Made by a program: the position numbers and the translations under genes. Shown piece after piece: positions 45,555-55,528 of a stretch of 64,000 nucleotides of DNA. Within the stretch, counting starts at the first letter, position 1, and every line of letters starts with the position of its first letter. The notes under the pieces were generated by a model. The model saw only the letters and a program-made list of their open reading frames with translations. It had not been told where the DNA came from and ran no database searches. The stretch is from Bacillus wiedmannii (GTDB lineage Bacteria > Bacillota > Bacilli > Bacillales > Bacillaceae_G): assembly GCF_001583695.1 (NCBI RefSeq), contig NZ_LOBC01000022.1, forward strand, positions 1-64,000, written 5' to 3'.

Positions 45555-47243
45555 TTAGAATAAACCTACTGCTTTTCCATCTTCATTTACATCCATTTGT
45601 AGTGCTGCTGGCTGTTTTGGAAGGCCTGGCATTGTTAACATTGTTCCTGTTAACGCAACGATAAACCCTGCACCAATTGATGGTTTTAGCTCACGAATTG
45701 TAACGATAAAGTCAGATGGACGACCTAATTTTGTTGCATCGTCAGAAAGAGAGTATTGTGTTTTAGCCATACAAATTGGTAGGTTACTCCATCCTTCTCC
45801 TTCATATTGAGCTAATTGCTTACGTGCTTTCGGAGCAAACTCAATATCTTTTGCACCATACACTTTTTGAGCAATTGTACGAATTTTTTCTTCTAATGGT
45901 AATTCTAATTCATAAAGTGGTGCGTAGTTGTTCTCACCTTTTTCGATTTCTTTTAATACTTTTTCAGCAAGGTCAACTCCGCCTTGGCCACCCTTTTCCC
46001 AAACTTCCGTTAAGGATACTGCATAGCCACGCTCATTGCACCACTCTTGTAAGTATGCAACTTCTGCATCTGTATCTGTAATAAATTTATTAATTGCAAT
46101 TACGAAAGGTACACCGAAGCTTTGAATTGTTTCAACATGCTTCTGTAAGTTTTCCATACCTTTTGCTAATGCGTCTACATTTTCTTCTTTTAATTGATCT
46201 TTTGCTACGCCACCATGCATTTTAAGCGCACGAATAGTCGCAACAATAACAACTGCTTCTGGTTTAATGCCAGCTGCTCGAGCTTTAATATCTAAAAACT
46301 TCTCTGCACCTAAATCAGCACCGAATCCAGCTTCTGTAATAACATAATCACCTAATTTTGCTGCCATTGTTGTAGCGATAACACTGTTACAACCGTGAGC
46401 GATATTCGCAAATGGTCCGCCGTGAATGATAGCTGGTGTATTTTCTAACGTTTGTACTAAGTTTGGTTTTAATGCGTCTTTTAATAATAATGTTAACGCA
46501 CCTTCTACACCTAAATCTTTAACCGTTACAGGTTGATTTGCAAAGTTATAAGCAACTACGATGCGAGATAGACGTGCTTTTAAATCTTGAATATCTGTTG
46601 CAAGGCAGAATACGGCCATAATTTCAGATGCCACTGTAATATCGAAACCATCTTCACGTGGTACACCTTGAACTGGTCCACCAAGACCAATTACTACGTT
46701 ACGTAGGGCACGATCATTTAAGTCAACACAGCGTTTCCAAACGATTTTACGCGTATCAATCCCAAGTGTGTTTCCTTGTTGGATATGATTATCAATAAAC
46801 GCCGCTAACGCGTTATTAGCAGTTGTGATCGCATGAATATCTCCAGTAAAGTGAAGGTTAATGTCTTCCATAGGTACAACCTGTGAAAAACCACCACCTG
46901 CTGCTCCACCTTTTAGCCCCATCGTTGGTCCAAGAGATGGTTCGCGAAGTGCAATTACTGTTTTCTTACCAATTTTATTAAAAGCTTGACCTAAACCAAC
47001 TGTTACTGTTGATTTACCTTCTCCAGCTGGAGTTGGGTTAATCGCTGTTACTAAAACAACTTTACCGTCTTTCTCGTTCTGTAAGCGCTTAAAAATATCA
47101 AGAGATAACTTACCTTTATAATGTCCGTATGGCTCTAATTCATCTTCTAAAATATTTAATTCAGCTGCAATTTCTTGAATCTTCTTCATACTCGCTTCTT
47201 GTGCGATTTCAATGTCGGATTTAACTGTTGTAGTAGTTGTCAT
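45555..47243 (-). CDS. fhs: formate-tetrahydrofolate ligase
   Basis: A 562-residue formyl-THF synthetase: ATP-dependent one-carbon activation, formate plus THF to 10-formyl-THF. Motifs include [20 protein letters not shown] (P-loop), [34 protein letters not shown] and [15 protein letters not shown] at 47243 with AAGGGGG about 10 nt upstream gives the usual length; the longer frame lacks a site. Confidence 0.95.
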   Translation of the reverse strand: MTTTTTVKSDIEIAQEASMKKIQEIAAELNILEDELEPYGHYKGKLSLDIFKRLQNEKDGKVVLVTAINPTPAGEGKSTVTVGLGQAFNKIGKKTVIALREPSLGPTMGLKGGAAGGGFSQVVPMEDINLHFTGDIHAITTANNALAAFIDNHIQQGNTLGIDTRKIVWKRCVDLNDRALRNVVIGLGGPVQGVPREDGFDITVASEIMAVFCLATDIQDLKARLSRIVVAYNFANQPVTVKDLGVEGALTLLLKDALKPNLVQTLENTPAIIHGGPFANIAHGCNSVIATTMAAKLGDYVITEAGFGADLGAEKFLDIKARAAGIKPEAVVIVATIRALKMHGGVAKDQLKEENVDALAKGMENLQKHVETIQSFGVPFVIAINKFITDTDAEVAYLQEWCNERGYAVSLTEVWEKGGQGGVDLAEKVLKEIEKGENNYAPLYELELPLEEKIRTIAQKVYGAKDIEFAPKARKQLAQYEGEGWSNLPICMAKTQYSLSDDATKLGRPSDFIVTIRELKPSIGAGFIVALTGTMLTMPGLPKQPAALQMDVNEDGKAVGLF

Positions 47244-47337
47244 ATACCCTAGTCCCCCTTTAATTGGTTCTGATGATATTGTATCAGTTTTTTGTATTTT
47301 CTGCACTTATTTACCTCCTAAAAATTCTTTCATTTCT

Positions 47338-48018
47338 TTATACGTTTTTTAACATAAATACCCATAAGAATGTTAACGATTGTTGTAACTCGATAGGTAG
47401 TTGACCTAGCATCTTCTCATTTACTCCGCGCTTATATACACCGATGCCATCTACAACTTCAAAACCTTGTTCTTTCGCTAACTGTTCAAATTCCCAAGGC
47501 ATCATCGTATTACAAACAACGTCTTTGCCGTATAAACGAGGATAGCTGTTCTCTCGAGGTTTTGCTGTCGGTCCTAAAATTGCAATACATGCATACCCAT
47601 CGCTTTTTAAAATGCGCTTTATCTCATTTAATGCTCGTAATGGTTCCTCGGTCCATTCTAAAGAATTAATTGCCATAATTGATTCAAATTGCTCATTTTC
47701 AAATGGTAAGGAAGAAAGATCCCCTTTTATAAAAGATAAATTCGGTCCTTCTCCGCGCTCCTTCCCTTTTTGAATCATCACTTCTGATAAGTCTACTCCA
47801 ACTGCTTTATAGCCCGCTCGACTTAATTTATATGTACCGTATCCATCCCCACAACCAACATCGAGCACCTGAGCTTCTTTCTTCACATACTGTTCAAAAA
47901 ATGGAATAATTGTACTCCTACTCCCGCTATCCCACATCTCCTGACTATTTTGAGTCCAAAATTCTGCACTACTATCCCATTTTTTCTCTGCTGATTCATG
48001 CCAATTAAATTTCGTCAT
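47338..48018 (-). CDS. class I SAM-dependent methyltransferase
   Basis: A 226-residue methyltransferase with motif I LDVGCGDGYGTYKL, motif post-I VGVDLSEVMI and ESIMAINSLEW. C-terminal half less conserved. Substrate unknown. ATG at 48018 follows GGGG; the longer start is rejected. Confidence 0.88.
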   Translation of the reverse strand: MTKFNWHESAEKKWDSSAEFWTQNSQEMWDSGSRSTIIPFFEQYVKKEAQVLDVGCGDGYGTYKLSRAGYKAVGVDLSEVMIQKGKERGEGPNLSFIKGDLSSLPFENEQFESIMAINSLEWTEEPLRALNEIKRILKSDGYACIAILGPTAKPRENSYPRLYGKDVVCNTMMPWEFEQLAKEQGFEVVDGIGVYKRGVNEKMLGQLPIELQQSLTFLWVFMLKNV

Positions 48019-48222
48019 ACATTCCCCTGCCTTCACGTTTTATCACTCATTTCATTCTACATCATTTTCCAAAATTCCTGTTTATCTTCACTAGGAGATG
48101 TACAAGCTAATAATGGAATCTTTATTCTCCAATTTTTGCTTTACTTGGGTTTAACTCATACTCATGTTCTTCTCTTTATGTAAGATACTATAGGTACACC
48201 CAATTGAAAGAGAGGGATGTAC

Positions 48223-48561
48223 ATGCGAAGAAAGAGAAATCATCATTTTAAAAGTGGTGAAAAAAACGAAGAGTATGCAGCTGAAATATCACCAACTGGC
48301 ATACCAATTAGACATAAGCGTAAAGAAATTGCAAATGAAATAGAAGGTACAAATACCGGTGCAATGGTAGGCTATGTCGCTTTATTTCTTTCGCTTTTCT
48401 CAATTGCATTTTATCCGGTTACACTCGGCTCTCTTGCGATTTTAGTCGGCTTATTAGCTGTCAATTTCGGCGCAAGAACACTTGGATATACAGCAATTGG
48501 TTTTGGTAGTTTTTCTGTTTTATTTACTTTACTCTATCCGCTTGCTTTGTCAGCGTTTTAA
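48223..48561 (+). CDS. small membrane protein with basic N-terminus
   Basis: A 112-residue protein: residues 1-40 basic and polar, then three hydrophobic stretches (about 47-70, 72-88, 92-110), resembling DUF4190-like membrane proteins. AGAGAGGG lies 6 nt before the ATG at 48223. Confidence 0.65.
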   Translation: MRRKRNHHFKSGEKNEEYAAEISPTGIPIRHKRKEIANEIEGTNTGAMVGYVALFLSLFSIAFYPVTLGSLAILVGLLAVNFGARTLGYTAIGFGSFSVLFTLLYPLALSAF

Positions 48562-48562
48562 A

Positions 48563-48592
48563 AAAACACACCAAGTTATACTTGGTGTGTTC
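48563..48592. terminator. bidirectional terminator
   Basis: AACACACCAAG pairs perfectly with CTTGGTGTGTT around 5 nt. Confidence 0.8.
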
Positions 48593-48803
48593 ATTCGTGG
48601 TACAACATAATATGACCGCATCCACAGCAATGTTTCGCTGTAATTTCTTGAAACACTGGATAATTTTCTTCATCCCGATGCTCAATAAACACCTTTTCAA
48701 ATCGATACATATTTTGTGCATATGCCCAATCTTGTTTCGTACGGGCATACAAAGTTGAGGAAAAAAACTCCTCACCACCGCAAACGATACATGTATTCTT
48801 CAT
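48591..48803 (-). CDS. small zinc-ribbon-like protein
   Basis: A 70-residue protein with CIVCGG at the N-terminus and CCGCGH at the C-terminus, a probable four-Cys zinc site. AGGAGGGG lies 5 nt before the ATG. Function unknown. Confidence 0.75.
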   Translation of the reverse strand: MKNTCIVCGGEEFFSSTLYARTKQDWAYAQNMYRFEKVFIEHRDEENYPVFQEITAKHCCGCGHIMLYHE

Positions 48804-48872
48804 TACTACCCCTCCTATGCTTGTCTTACTTCATCTATATGAACATAAGCATAAGAAAAAGACCTTCTATTA

Positions 48873-49193
48873 CTAGAAAGTCTTCTCTGAAACAAAAAGA
48901 AATGTACCAAACATTCCTACTCCGCTATATTCTTTCGTAACACCAGCTTCTGTTTTAAATGTTTGCTTTACAGTCATAAAAAATACACCATTTCGTGCAT
49001 CTGCACTTTCAAATTGTAATCTTTCTTTTTTACCATCTACATTTTGTGTGCATTCAAAACTACTCTCATTACATTTCAATGCATACTTATCTTCTAGATA
49101 CAATTTAAAATCTGATTCTTTCGGACAAGTTATAAGTAATATCGCCACGAGAATAATACTTACAATACCCACAATTGTATAATATTTCTTCAT
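48873..49193 (-). CDS. hypothetical single-helix protein, DUF4359-like
   Basis: A 106-residue protein: a short Lys-rich N-terminus, a helix (MKKYYTIVGIVSIILVAILL) followed by ITCPKESDF that recalls the DUF4359 start, then an exported Cys-containing part. AAAGGAG precedes the ATG at 49193. The match is weak. Confidence 0.55.
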   Translation of the reverse strand: MKKYYTIVGIVSIILVAILLITCPKESDFKLYLEDKYALKCNESSFECTQNVDGKKERLQFESADARNGVFFMTVKQTFKTEAGVTKEYSGVGMFGTFLFVSEKTF

Positions 49194-49244
49194 TTGTACT
49201 CCTTTCAAATGACAAGAAAACTTGACTGCATGCGCCAAGTTTTC

Positions 49245-49991
49245 TTAGTCCACAACCCATTGCCACTCTTGTTCTTTCTTATCAAAAATGAGCCAACCTG
49301 TCTCTGTTGCTTCTTCTTTCAATTCGTCAATATTATCTAGTACCTCATCCGTACTTTCATACGAACCAACTACATATACCGGAATTTCAAGACCTCTTCT
49401 TGACTCAATTTTCCCTGCTAGATCAATATAAAGACCATCTTCCATTAATGGAAGAAACCCCATGATCACTTCTTTCGAAATTGCTGGGAAAATTTTTGAT
49501 TTTTGGAACAAAGAAAAACGTTTCTTACCGAAAGCACCGAGTTTATAAGGAATGACTTTACTTAACATTCCTACAAAGTCAGCAATTCTACGATAATACA
49601 CTTTGTTGTACCATCCGTCATCATGTGAAAAATAAACAAATCTATTTTTCAATAGTGGAAAGAATGTTCTTGCAAGTGGTTCTTTTTTGTGAGCCAAATA
49701 TAAAAGCTCTGCAATTTCTTTTGGCTCTAATTCATCTAAATCGCTTGCATCATCAAAATCTACCCAACAAAATTCATCAAATTCATCAATCTCTGCTTGA
49801 ATTAGCTTATGTATATTTTCTTCCTCAACATATTCAAATAAAGTATGATAATGAAAATCTGTCCATTCAAAGTTATGCTTCAAAAGCAACACTTGATGAA
49901 GCGGTGAAGGGATGTTACTTGCAAACTCTTTAAACGTAATTCCTGATGTAATAAAACAATGACCCCGACGATTACCATTAATATATATCAT
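49245..49991 (-). CDS. hypothetical protein
   Basis: A 248-residue protein (from MIYINGNRRGHCFITSGITF), acidic in the middle (FDEFCWVDFDDASDLDEL), with no signal, helix or recognised domain. The start is uncertain: no site suits the longer frame to 50093, while this ATG has only weak AAAG nearby; a GGAGG lies 19 nt upstream. Confidence 0.55.
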   Translation of the reverse strand: MIYINGNRRGHCFITSGITFKEFASNIPSPLHQVLLLKHNFEWTDFHYHTLFEYVEEENIHKLIQAEIDEFDEFCWVDFDDASDLDELEPKEIAELLYLAHKKEPLARTFFPLLKNRFVYFSHDDGWYNKVYYRRIADFVGMLSKVIPYKLGAFGKKRFSLFQKSKIFPAISKEVIMGFLPLMEDGLYIDLAGKIESRRGLEIPVYVVGSYESTDEVLDNIDELKEEATETGWLIFDKKEQEWQWVVD

Positions 49992-50152
49992 ATTCTTTAC
50001 TTGGTCAGATCCTCCAGACAAAGCACCTAGCCACCTTCGTTTTATATGTTTCAATTCTATAGCATATTTTAACATGAAAAATTTTAGAAACATAGAAAAA
50101 AATTCAAAAACTATTTACAATTTCATGTGTTTTATTACATAGTGATTACAAG

Positions 50153-50183
50153 AAAAAACACCTGCTCGTGAGCAGGCGTTTTT
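50153..50183 (-). terminator. terminator of gerW/ytfJ gene
   Basis: AAAAACACCTGCTC pairs with GAGCAGGCGTTTTT around GT, leaving one A-C mismatch. Confidence 0.75.
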
Positions 50184-50607
50184 AAAGGATTTCATCTGGG
50201 TTTTGAGGATGATGATTTCCCTCTTTCTTTTCATCTTTTTGGAACATCGATTGAATTTTATCAATTGTTTGTGGAGCTAATTCAATCATTTTTTCTGCTA
50301 AATGTGTCGCATTTTGTAGATGCAGAATATTTACTCCATCTTTATTCACTACAAGAAATGCTACTGGTGTAATAGAAACACCACCCGCGCTACCGCCACC
50401 AAATGCAGGGTTACCGTTCGCTCTTTGTCCATCATTCGTTTGGAAATCAGAACCTCCTGCTCCAAACCCGAACGCTACTTTAGAAACCGTTAACACTACA
50501 CCACCGTCAGCCGTTTGAACAGGCTCTCCAACAATCGTATTTACATCGACCATTTCTTTTAAATTTTCCATTGCCGCTTTCATTAACCCTTGAATTGGAT
50601 GATCCAC
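50182..50607 (-). CDS. gerW: sporulation protein GerW/YtfJ family
   Basis: A 141-residue protein closely like YtfJ/GerW of spore formers: DHPIQGLMKAAMENLKEMVD, a Gly-rich VAFGFGAGGSDF, and GGGSAGGVSITPVAFLVV. In B. subtilis it is needed for normal germination. Start GTG at 50607 with AAAGGAGG 9 nt upstream. The C-terminal tail is His/Asn-rich and variable. Confidence 0.93.
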   Translation of the reverse strand: MDHPIQGLMKAAMENLKEMVDVNTIVGEPVQTADGGVVLTVSKVAFGFGAGGSDFQTNDGQRANGNPAFGGGSAGGVSITPVAFLVVNKDGVNILHLQNATHLAEKMIELAPQTIDKIQSMFQKDEKKEGNHHPQNPDEIL

Positions 50608-50739
50608 CGTTCATAACCTCCTTTGTCATATCTTTCCTAGTTTTTCCGAAAGTTTGTGAACTAAACATAAAATTTTATATTGATTTCAAAAAACTTAAGT
50701 TGTAATATTTAGAAAAATAAAAAAAGAGGTCGATTCGTT

Positions 50740-51396
50740 ATGATGCGAAAATTAACAAAGAAAGATCATGAACAAGTATTCGCTTACCTAAAAGAAGAAG
50801 CAGCCATTAACTTGTTTATTATTGGAGATGTTGAAGCTTTCGGTTATGACACAGATTTTCAAGAATTATGGGGCATATTTAAAGAGAATGGAACATTAAA
50901 ATCAATTTTACTCCGCTTCCACGATTCATTTATCCCCTATAGTAAAGAAGACTTTGTTACCATTGATTATGAGACACTTCTTTCCGCATATAAGCCGCTT
51001 AAACTCTCTGGCAAGTCAACTATTGTAGAAAGATTTGAAACTGCTCCAAGTCTACAATTAGGCGCCAAAAATGAAATGTATTTTTGCGAATGTCTAAATG
51101 ACAACAACTTACCTAGCACACCAATTTATGAAACAATTAAACTTGCCTCACTCGATGATATAGAACGAATTATGCAATTAAGAAGTGACATCGCTGAATT
51201 TCCGACTACTAATGAATCAGAGAAAATATTAAGGCAGGCTATCGAAACAAATACAGGACGCACATACTATATTGAAAAAGACGGTGCAATCATCGCATCC
51301 GCCTCTACTTCCGCTGAAAATTCATTATCCGCTATGGTAGTTGGTGTATGTACACACCCGAATTATCGTGGAAATGGCTACGCTTCACTTCAATAG
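50740..51396 (+). pseudogene. GNAT acetyltransferase, 3'-truncated
   Basis: A 218-residue frame with N-terminal GNAT-like half (about 1-125) and C-terminal acetyltransferase half. It stops at NYRGNGYASLQ, right in the acetyl-CoA-binding motif (R/Q-x-x-G-x-G/A); the final helix and strand are missing. The stop comes after a frame break, and downstream 51397-51750 holds no continuation I can recognise. Probably inactive. Confidence 0.7.
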
Positions 51397-51751
51397 GATA
51401 CCACTTTAGTTCTTCGTAACCTGGCATTGATGTTTCGTATTAGGGTGCGTGTCATATTTCGACTCCTTTTTCGTTATGTAATAACTACACAACTAAGTTT
51501 ACCAAAGTTCCATTAAGTAAACGTTAAGCTAGCTTAACGTTTTTAATATACATTTACTCTATATCTATCATATTGTTAAATTTAAAGGTAAGTTTGTTAT
51601 GGAATAAATAAAAAATTCCACACATATACAATTCCATTTTGTTGTTGATTTCACAAATTATCCCTATAAATATCAATATATCTATTTACTTTTAAAAGCC
51701 AATATTATAATGTACTAAAAGTAATACACACATAGGGAAGGAATGGAAAAT
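51397..51751. other. gene-free stretch between truncated GNAT and SLH genes
   Basis: No convincing ORF. It contains a 24-bp perfect palindrome (51519-51542) and otherwise A/T-rich sequence, probably including the SLH-protein promoter. Confidence 0.5.
51519..51545 (+). terminator. 24-bp perfect palindrome with T run
   Basis: AAACGTTAAGCT joined directly to its complement, then TTTT. It could form a hairpin (minimal loop) and end the GNAT transcript, or serve as a DNA operator. Confidence 0.55.
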
Positions 51752-52250
51752 ATGTTAAAAAAACTAAAAAAGGTTATGTTTGTTGTAATTGCTGCTATTA
51801 CGTTATCTACAGGGTTAGCAACAATCGCCCCAAAAGAAGCTTCAGCACATTGGGCAGATCCTCAAATGGATTGGGCTATTAGAAACTATGTCATTAAATT
51901 TGATATGAGAGATAGTCCGGCGTATCGAAAAGACTTTTGGATTATGATTGCTAATTATTCTCAAAGACGGTACAACTCTTACGATGAAGCGCGCCAGTAT
52001 GTAATAAATCGAGGTATTTCTGACGGATCACGTGGAGCTGATCCGGATCACTCGTCATGAAGCGGTAGCCATGCTCTATCAAAAGCGTTTCAATAGCCCT
52101 GCATGGTCTCCTAAAGGCGGTTTCAGTAATTCAATTGCATGGGGAACAGGTCAAGGTATTTATGACGGTAGTCGTGGAAACGACTTTGCAACCAGAGCCG
52201 AAGTTATTACTATGTTATACAAATACACTGATAAGGGTAAGTGGGGCTAA
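51752..52250 (+). pseudogene. secreted S-layer-homology protein, frameshifted
   Basis: A signal peptide (MLKKLKKVMFVVIAAITLST, then APKEASA cleavage region) leads to an SLH-like region: NYSQRRYNSYDEARQYV, GISDGSRGADP, then after a +1 frame change ITRHEAVAMLYQKRF and GIYDGSRGNDFATRAEVITMLYKY. The break is at about 52040-52045 (CCGG where CCG fits). AGGGAAGGA precedes the ATG at 51752. SLH domains bind the cell wall polymer. Confidence 0.8.
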
Positions 52251-52331
52251 TCGTATATCGACTATGTCTCTAAGCCAGCATACATAGATATATAGATAAA
52301 AAAGAATGCTGTGTTTAAACTTGATGAACCG

Positions 52332-52375
52332 AACAAAAATAAAAGCCGCCCAACAGGACGGCTCTTATTTTTGTT
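52332..52375. terminator. bidirectional terminator, end of prophage lysis cassette
   Basis: A 17-bp arm pair (AACAAAAATAAAAGCCG and near complement, one G-T pair) between convergent SLH and endolysin genes. Confidence 0.85.
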
Positions 52376-52390
52376 AATCAAACTATTCTT

Positions 52391-53236
52391 TTATTTAAAT
52401 GAACCCCAACTACTAACACGTTTTCCGTTTGAAGTTTCACCAGTTGCAATGTAACCATATCCGTTTGAACGTGGTTGACGTATCCATACATAACCGTCTT
52501 TTTCATAACCGAATGCATCATACTTTACTTCATCGCCTGCATTAAGTGTAGCGATAATTGGAGCATCAGTTAATGGTGCGGTACGAAGTTTAATAGATGT
52601 ATTTAACTTAAATACACCGTCTTGTTTTGTAAACCAACTAGAATCATATTGACTATTTGCAATTGTTTCATCTACTCCAGTAAACCATGAAAGAGGTTTA
52701 TCTCCTATAAGTGAGTTAAGATCACACTTACCAATGCCAGGTACATTTCCAGTTTCAGTGTACTGCCAAATATCACAAGGATACGCTGGCTTATTATCAC
52801 CATATCGCGGAATCCATACAAAATCAGCTTGTATATTACGCGCTCCAAACGAATCATACGTATGATGCCCTACATATAACCCTATCTTTTTAGCTCCTAG
52901 TCGGCGTAGTTCATCGATAAACGCCTGTGTCCCACCTTGCATATCACTCATTGTTTGCACTTCAACATCAGCTACCCAAAACTTAGCTGATTTGTCACCA
53001 CGAGCCCAAAAGTCTTGCGCTTCTTTCTTGGCATCGTTGATAGATACAAAACGACAAAATGCATAATTTCCAAAAGGAATATTCCTTGATTTCATCGCTT
53101 GTACATATCCATTATACAAAGGGTCTACATAATTCGAACCATCTTGCACACGTGCAATTACTAAATCTAATTGCGGTCCTGCTACATCCCAATTAATGTC
53201 TCCATTCCACTTAGAAATATCTGCAATATAACCCAT
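52391..53236 (-). CDS. phage endolysin: GH25 lysozyme with SH3 domain
   Basis: A 281-residue lysin. Residues 1-190 are a GH25 muramidase ([48 protein letters not shown]). Residues about 210-281 are an SH3-type wall-binding domain ([43 protein letters not shown]). It cuts the glycan of the wall at phage release. Start overlaps the holin stop by 1 nt. Confidence 0.92.
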   Translation of the reverse strand: MGYIADISKWNGDINWDVAGPQLDLVIARVQDGSNYVDPLYNGYVQAMKSRNIPFGNYAFCRFVSINDAKKEAQDFWARGDKSAKFWVADVEVQTMSDMQGGTQAFIDELRRLGAKKIGLYVGHHTYDSFGARNIQADFVWIPRYGDNKPAYPCDIWQYTETGNVPGIGKCDLNSLIGDKPLSWFTGVDETIANSQYDSSWFTKQDGVFKLNTSIKLRTAPLTDAPIIATLNAGDEVKYDAFGYEKDGYVWIRQPRSNGYGYIATGETSNGKRVSSWGSFK

Positions 53237-53676
53237 TATTCAACATCTCCTTTTTTATTATCATATTCAGAGCTTGTTTTTTTGCTCTTACCACCTAAAA
53301 CTTCTACTGCGTTTGTTAACGCTGAAGGTAACGGGATTCCCATACGCCCTGCATTTTCTAAAAGTGAAAGCAACTCATTTCCGATAAAGAAAAAGATTGT
53401 CGCTTCACGAATAGCACTATTACTTCCAAGTGCTGTATCTAACTGAATCGCGACTCCAACCAAAAGAAAAAGCACCACCTTTTTGGCGATGCCTTTAAAA
53501 CCAACTTTACTTTTTAGTTCTCCGTTGTATCCTGCTGCTATCATGCCAGTTAAATAATCAATAACTGCCATCGTCACTAAGATTTTCAATGTTGCATCCC
53601 ATCCTCCCAAAAAATACCCGCAGAATCCACCAAATGTAGCTATAAATGTTTTCAATAATACATCAATACGATCCAC
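53236..53676 (-). CDS. phage holin (phage_holin_4/toxin-secretion type)
   Basis: A 146-residue protein with about four hydrophobic segments ([65 protein letters not shown]), and [12 protein letters not shown] near the end typical of the family. It precedes the endolysin; together a lysis cassette. Confidence 0.92.
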   Translation of the reverse strand: MDRIDVLLKTFIATFGGFCGYFLGGWDATLKILVTMAVIDYLTGMIAAGYNGELKSKVGFKGIAKKVVLFLLVGVAIQLDTALGSNSAIREATIFFFIGNELLSLLENAGRMGIPLPSALTNAVEVLGGKSKKTSSEYDNKKGDVE

Positions 53677-53714
53677 TTATTTACCTCCTTTTTTAAAAAT
53701 AAAAAAAGCCCACT

Positions 53715-53858
53715 CTATTGCGCGCTTGTAATTAAGTCTTCTCTTCCATTTTCAGTTAAGTATTTATCGATTCTTTCTTTATATGCTTTCATCTTTGTGA
53801 CGATAAATGTATACGTAAAAACTTCATCAATTACTCGTTGAGCCATGTACTCAGCCAT
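53715..53858 (-). CDS. 47-residue phage protein, XkdX-like position
   Basis: Translated directly: starts MAEYMAQRVIDEVFTYTFIV, ends ENGREDLITSAQ. AAAAGGAG lies about 10 nt before the ATG. Small proteins at this position between baseplate/fibre genes and holin are common in Bacillus prophages (XkdX). Family assigned by position. Confidence 0.65.
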   Translation of the reverse strand: MAEYMAQRVIDEVFTYTFIVTKMKAYKERIDKYLTENGREDLITSAQ

Positions 53859-53878
53859 GTTGCGTCAGCTCCTTTTTA

Positions 53879-54310
53879 TTAGATACTAGAAATAATTAAT
53901 TCATCTAAAGCTTGCTGCATTAATTCTTGTTGCTTTTTAAGCTTATCAAGTTCACTTGGTTGTGGTATTTGTGGCTTGTTCAACTCATCCAGTTCTTCTT
54001 GTGTGATTGTTTCAATCCACTTGCCATCTTTAAAAACAGGTTTCCAGTTTGGTTGTGGGAGGGGAATCTCTGTTGCATTATCAGGAATATCATAGACGTC
54101 TTTATACCCAATCACATCTTCCTCTTCATACTGCACTTCTTCATTCCCGTATATAGGGTACTTATAACCATCGGCTTCTTCTGTTCCGATAACCACCGTT
54201 TCAATTCTCGTTTTAGTAACCATACCTCTTATTTCTTCTTGTCTTGGAAAAATAACATCATCACCTATATAAGCTCCTGTGTCTTTGTTGTACAAATAAA
54301 TATGTTTCAT
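53879..54310 (-). CDS. phage tail/baseplate-associated protein, XkdW-like
   Basis: A 143-residue acidic protein: KHIYLYNKDTGAYIGDDVIF at the start, a Pro/Glu-rich central loop, and a C-terminal coiled coil (SELDKLKKQQELMQQALDEL). Position next to the baseplate gene and the XkdX-like gene suggests a tail-assembly role. No specific domain recognised. Confidence 0.6.
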   Translation of the reverse strand: MKHIYLYNKDTGAYIGDDVIFPRQEEIRGMVTKTRIETVVIGTEEADGYKYPIYGNEEVQYEEEDVIGYKDVYDIPDNATEIPLPQPNWKPVFKDGKWIETITQEELDELNKPQIPQPSELDKLKKQQELMQQALDELIISSI

Positions 54311-54322
54311 TGTTCAGCCTCC

Positions 54323-55528
54323 TTAAATGAGATACGTAAGTGTGAATGACCAGAATTTCAAAGGGGTACTTCCTTCGGATATCCACTCGCAATGGACCGA
54401 ACCATCCGCACGAATGGTAATAATACCTTCAGCGGAATTTAGATCACTTTTTATATATGAACTTGAAAATCCCATATCACTTAACGGACGGAAAGTTGTT
54501 GGAAGTGTAGTAATGATTTGGTTATTTTTTACGCCTATAACATTAACAGTTAGGCAAACGGTATTTCCTGTTCTTTTTACCTTAGATGTTTTACCTGTTT
54601 GATTTGTTACTCCGTTTAGTAGAGTTAGGTTTGTCCAATCGGTGTCGTTCTTTGTTTTGAAATCAGCTAGTATACTGAAAGTTTTAGTTGCTGTATCGTG
54701 TTCGAAAACAGTGAGAGCATTTACGTTATCGTACAATCTAATCTTATTGGCGCTATTCATACCTAAATTAGTTTGGGCTACTCCATCTTTCGACCATAAT
54801 ATATCCCTAGCTGCCGTTCCAGTTCTGTCCAACGTTAAGTTTCCACTCATAGTATCTCCAGCTTTTTTAAGTACGTTTGTACCTGAAGCTAATATGTTAA
54901 ACGCGTCAGTGTCATGGTTGTAAGCCCACGCTGTTTTAGTTCCTCCAGTGGAAGGAAAACCTTGAAGAGATGCGCCTGTTGCACTCATAGTCATTTGCCC
55001 TTTTTTAACTCCCCCAGCTGTCCACTGTAAGGTTTTGAAACCTCCAGTGATGTCCATGTCAAGATTACCTGTCATAGTGTCGCCACTACGTTTAACAACG
55101 TCTGCCTTATCGACCGCTATTTGCAAAGCATCTATCTGTTTCTTAAGCTTATCAAACTCTGCGATGTAATTTTCTATTGGGATGTTCCCTTGTTTCACAT
55201 CGTTTCCTAACGAAATCCGTATGTCCTGTGTTGTAAAACGTTCAGTCCCTTTTTCAAAAGCAAAGTAACCAATCCACACTCCAGCACTTGATACAGCTTC
55301 TTTTGATACGATATACTCAAATACTCCGTCTTTTGCATTCGTAACAACTGCATCGTCACGAACGAAATTACCGTATGGGCTAATCGCTTCATACTTTACT
55401 ACATAGCCCGTTAAATCCACTGGTTTCCCTCGTTCTTTCAGGTTAACAATAACCTTAAATCCGTTTCGATCATTCTCCCTTGAACTTATCGTTCTCGTCA
55501 TGATCATGTTCGCTAGATCGATTAGCAT
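54323..55528 (-). CDS. phage baseplate upper protein (BppU-like) with repeat domain
   Basis: A 401-residue frame. Residues 10-140 match BppU N-terminal layout (GFKVIVNLKERGKPVDLTGY, YFAFEKG, RISLGNDV), then coiled coil (EFDKLKKQIDALQ), then a fibre region with repeats VKRSGDTMTGNLD and LKKAGDTMSGNLT. The start has no ribosome binding site and the frame begins inside the tape-measure remnant, so the 5' end may be lost or fused. Confidence 0.75.
   Translation of the reverse strand: MLIDLANMIMTRTISSRENDRNGFKVIVNLKERGKPVDLTGYVVKYEAISPYGNFVRDDAVVTNAKDGVFEYIVSKEAVSSAGVWIGYFAFEKGTERFTTQDIRISLGNDVKQGNIPIENYIAEFDKLKKQIDALQIAVDKADVVKRSGDTMTGNLDMDITGGFKTLQWTAGGVKKGQMTMSATGASLQGFPSTGGTKTAWAYNHDTDAFNILASGTNVLKKAGDTMSGNLTLDRTGTAARDILWSKDGVAQTNLGMNSANKIRLYDNVNALTVFEHDTATKTFSILADFKTKNDTDWTNLTLLNGVTNQTGKTSKVKRTGNTVCLTVNVIGVKNNQIITTLPTTFRPLSDMGFSSSYIKSDLNSAEGIITIRADGSVHCEWISEGSTPLKFWSFTLTYLI

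Noticed and set aside
50010-50050. T-box-like sequence (AAGGTGG...) upstream of the 49245 gene
   Set aside because: It does not match the T-box core and there is no antiterminator/terminator pair before the gene.
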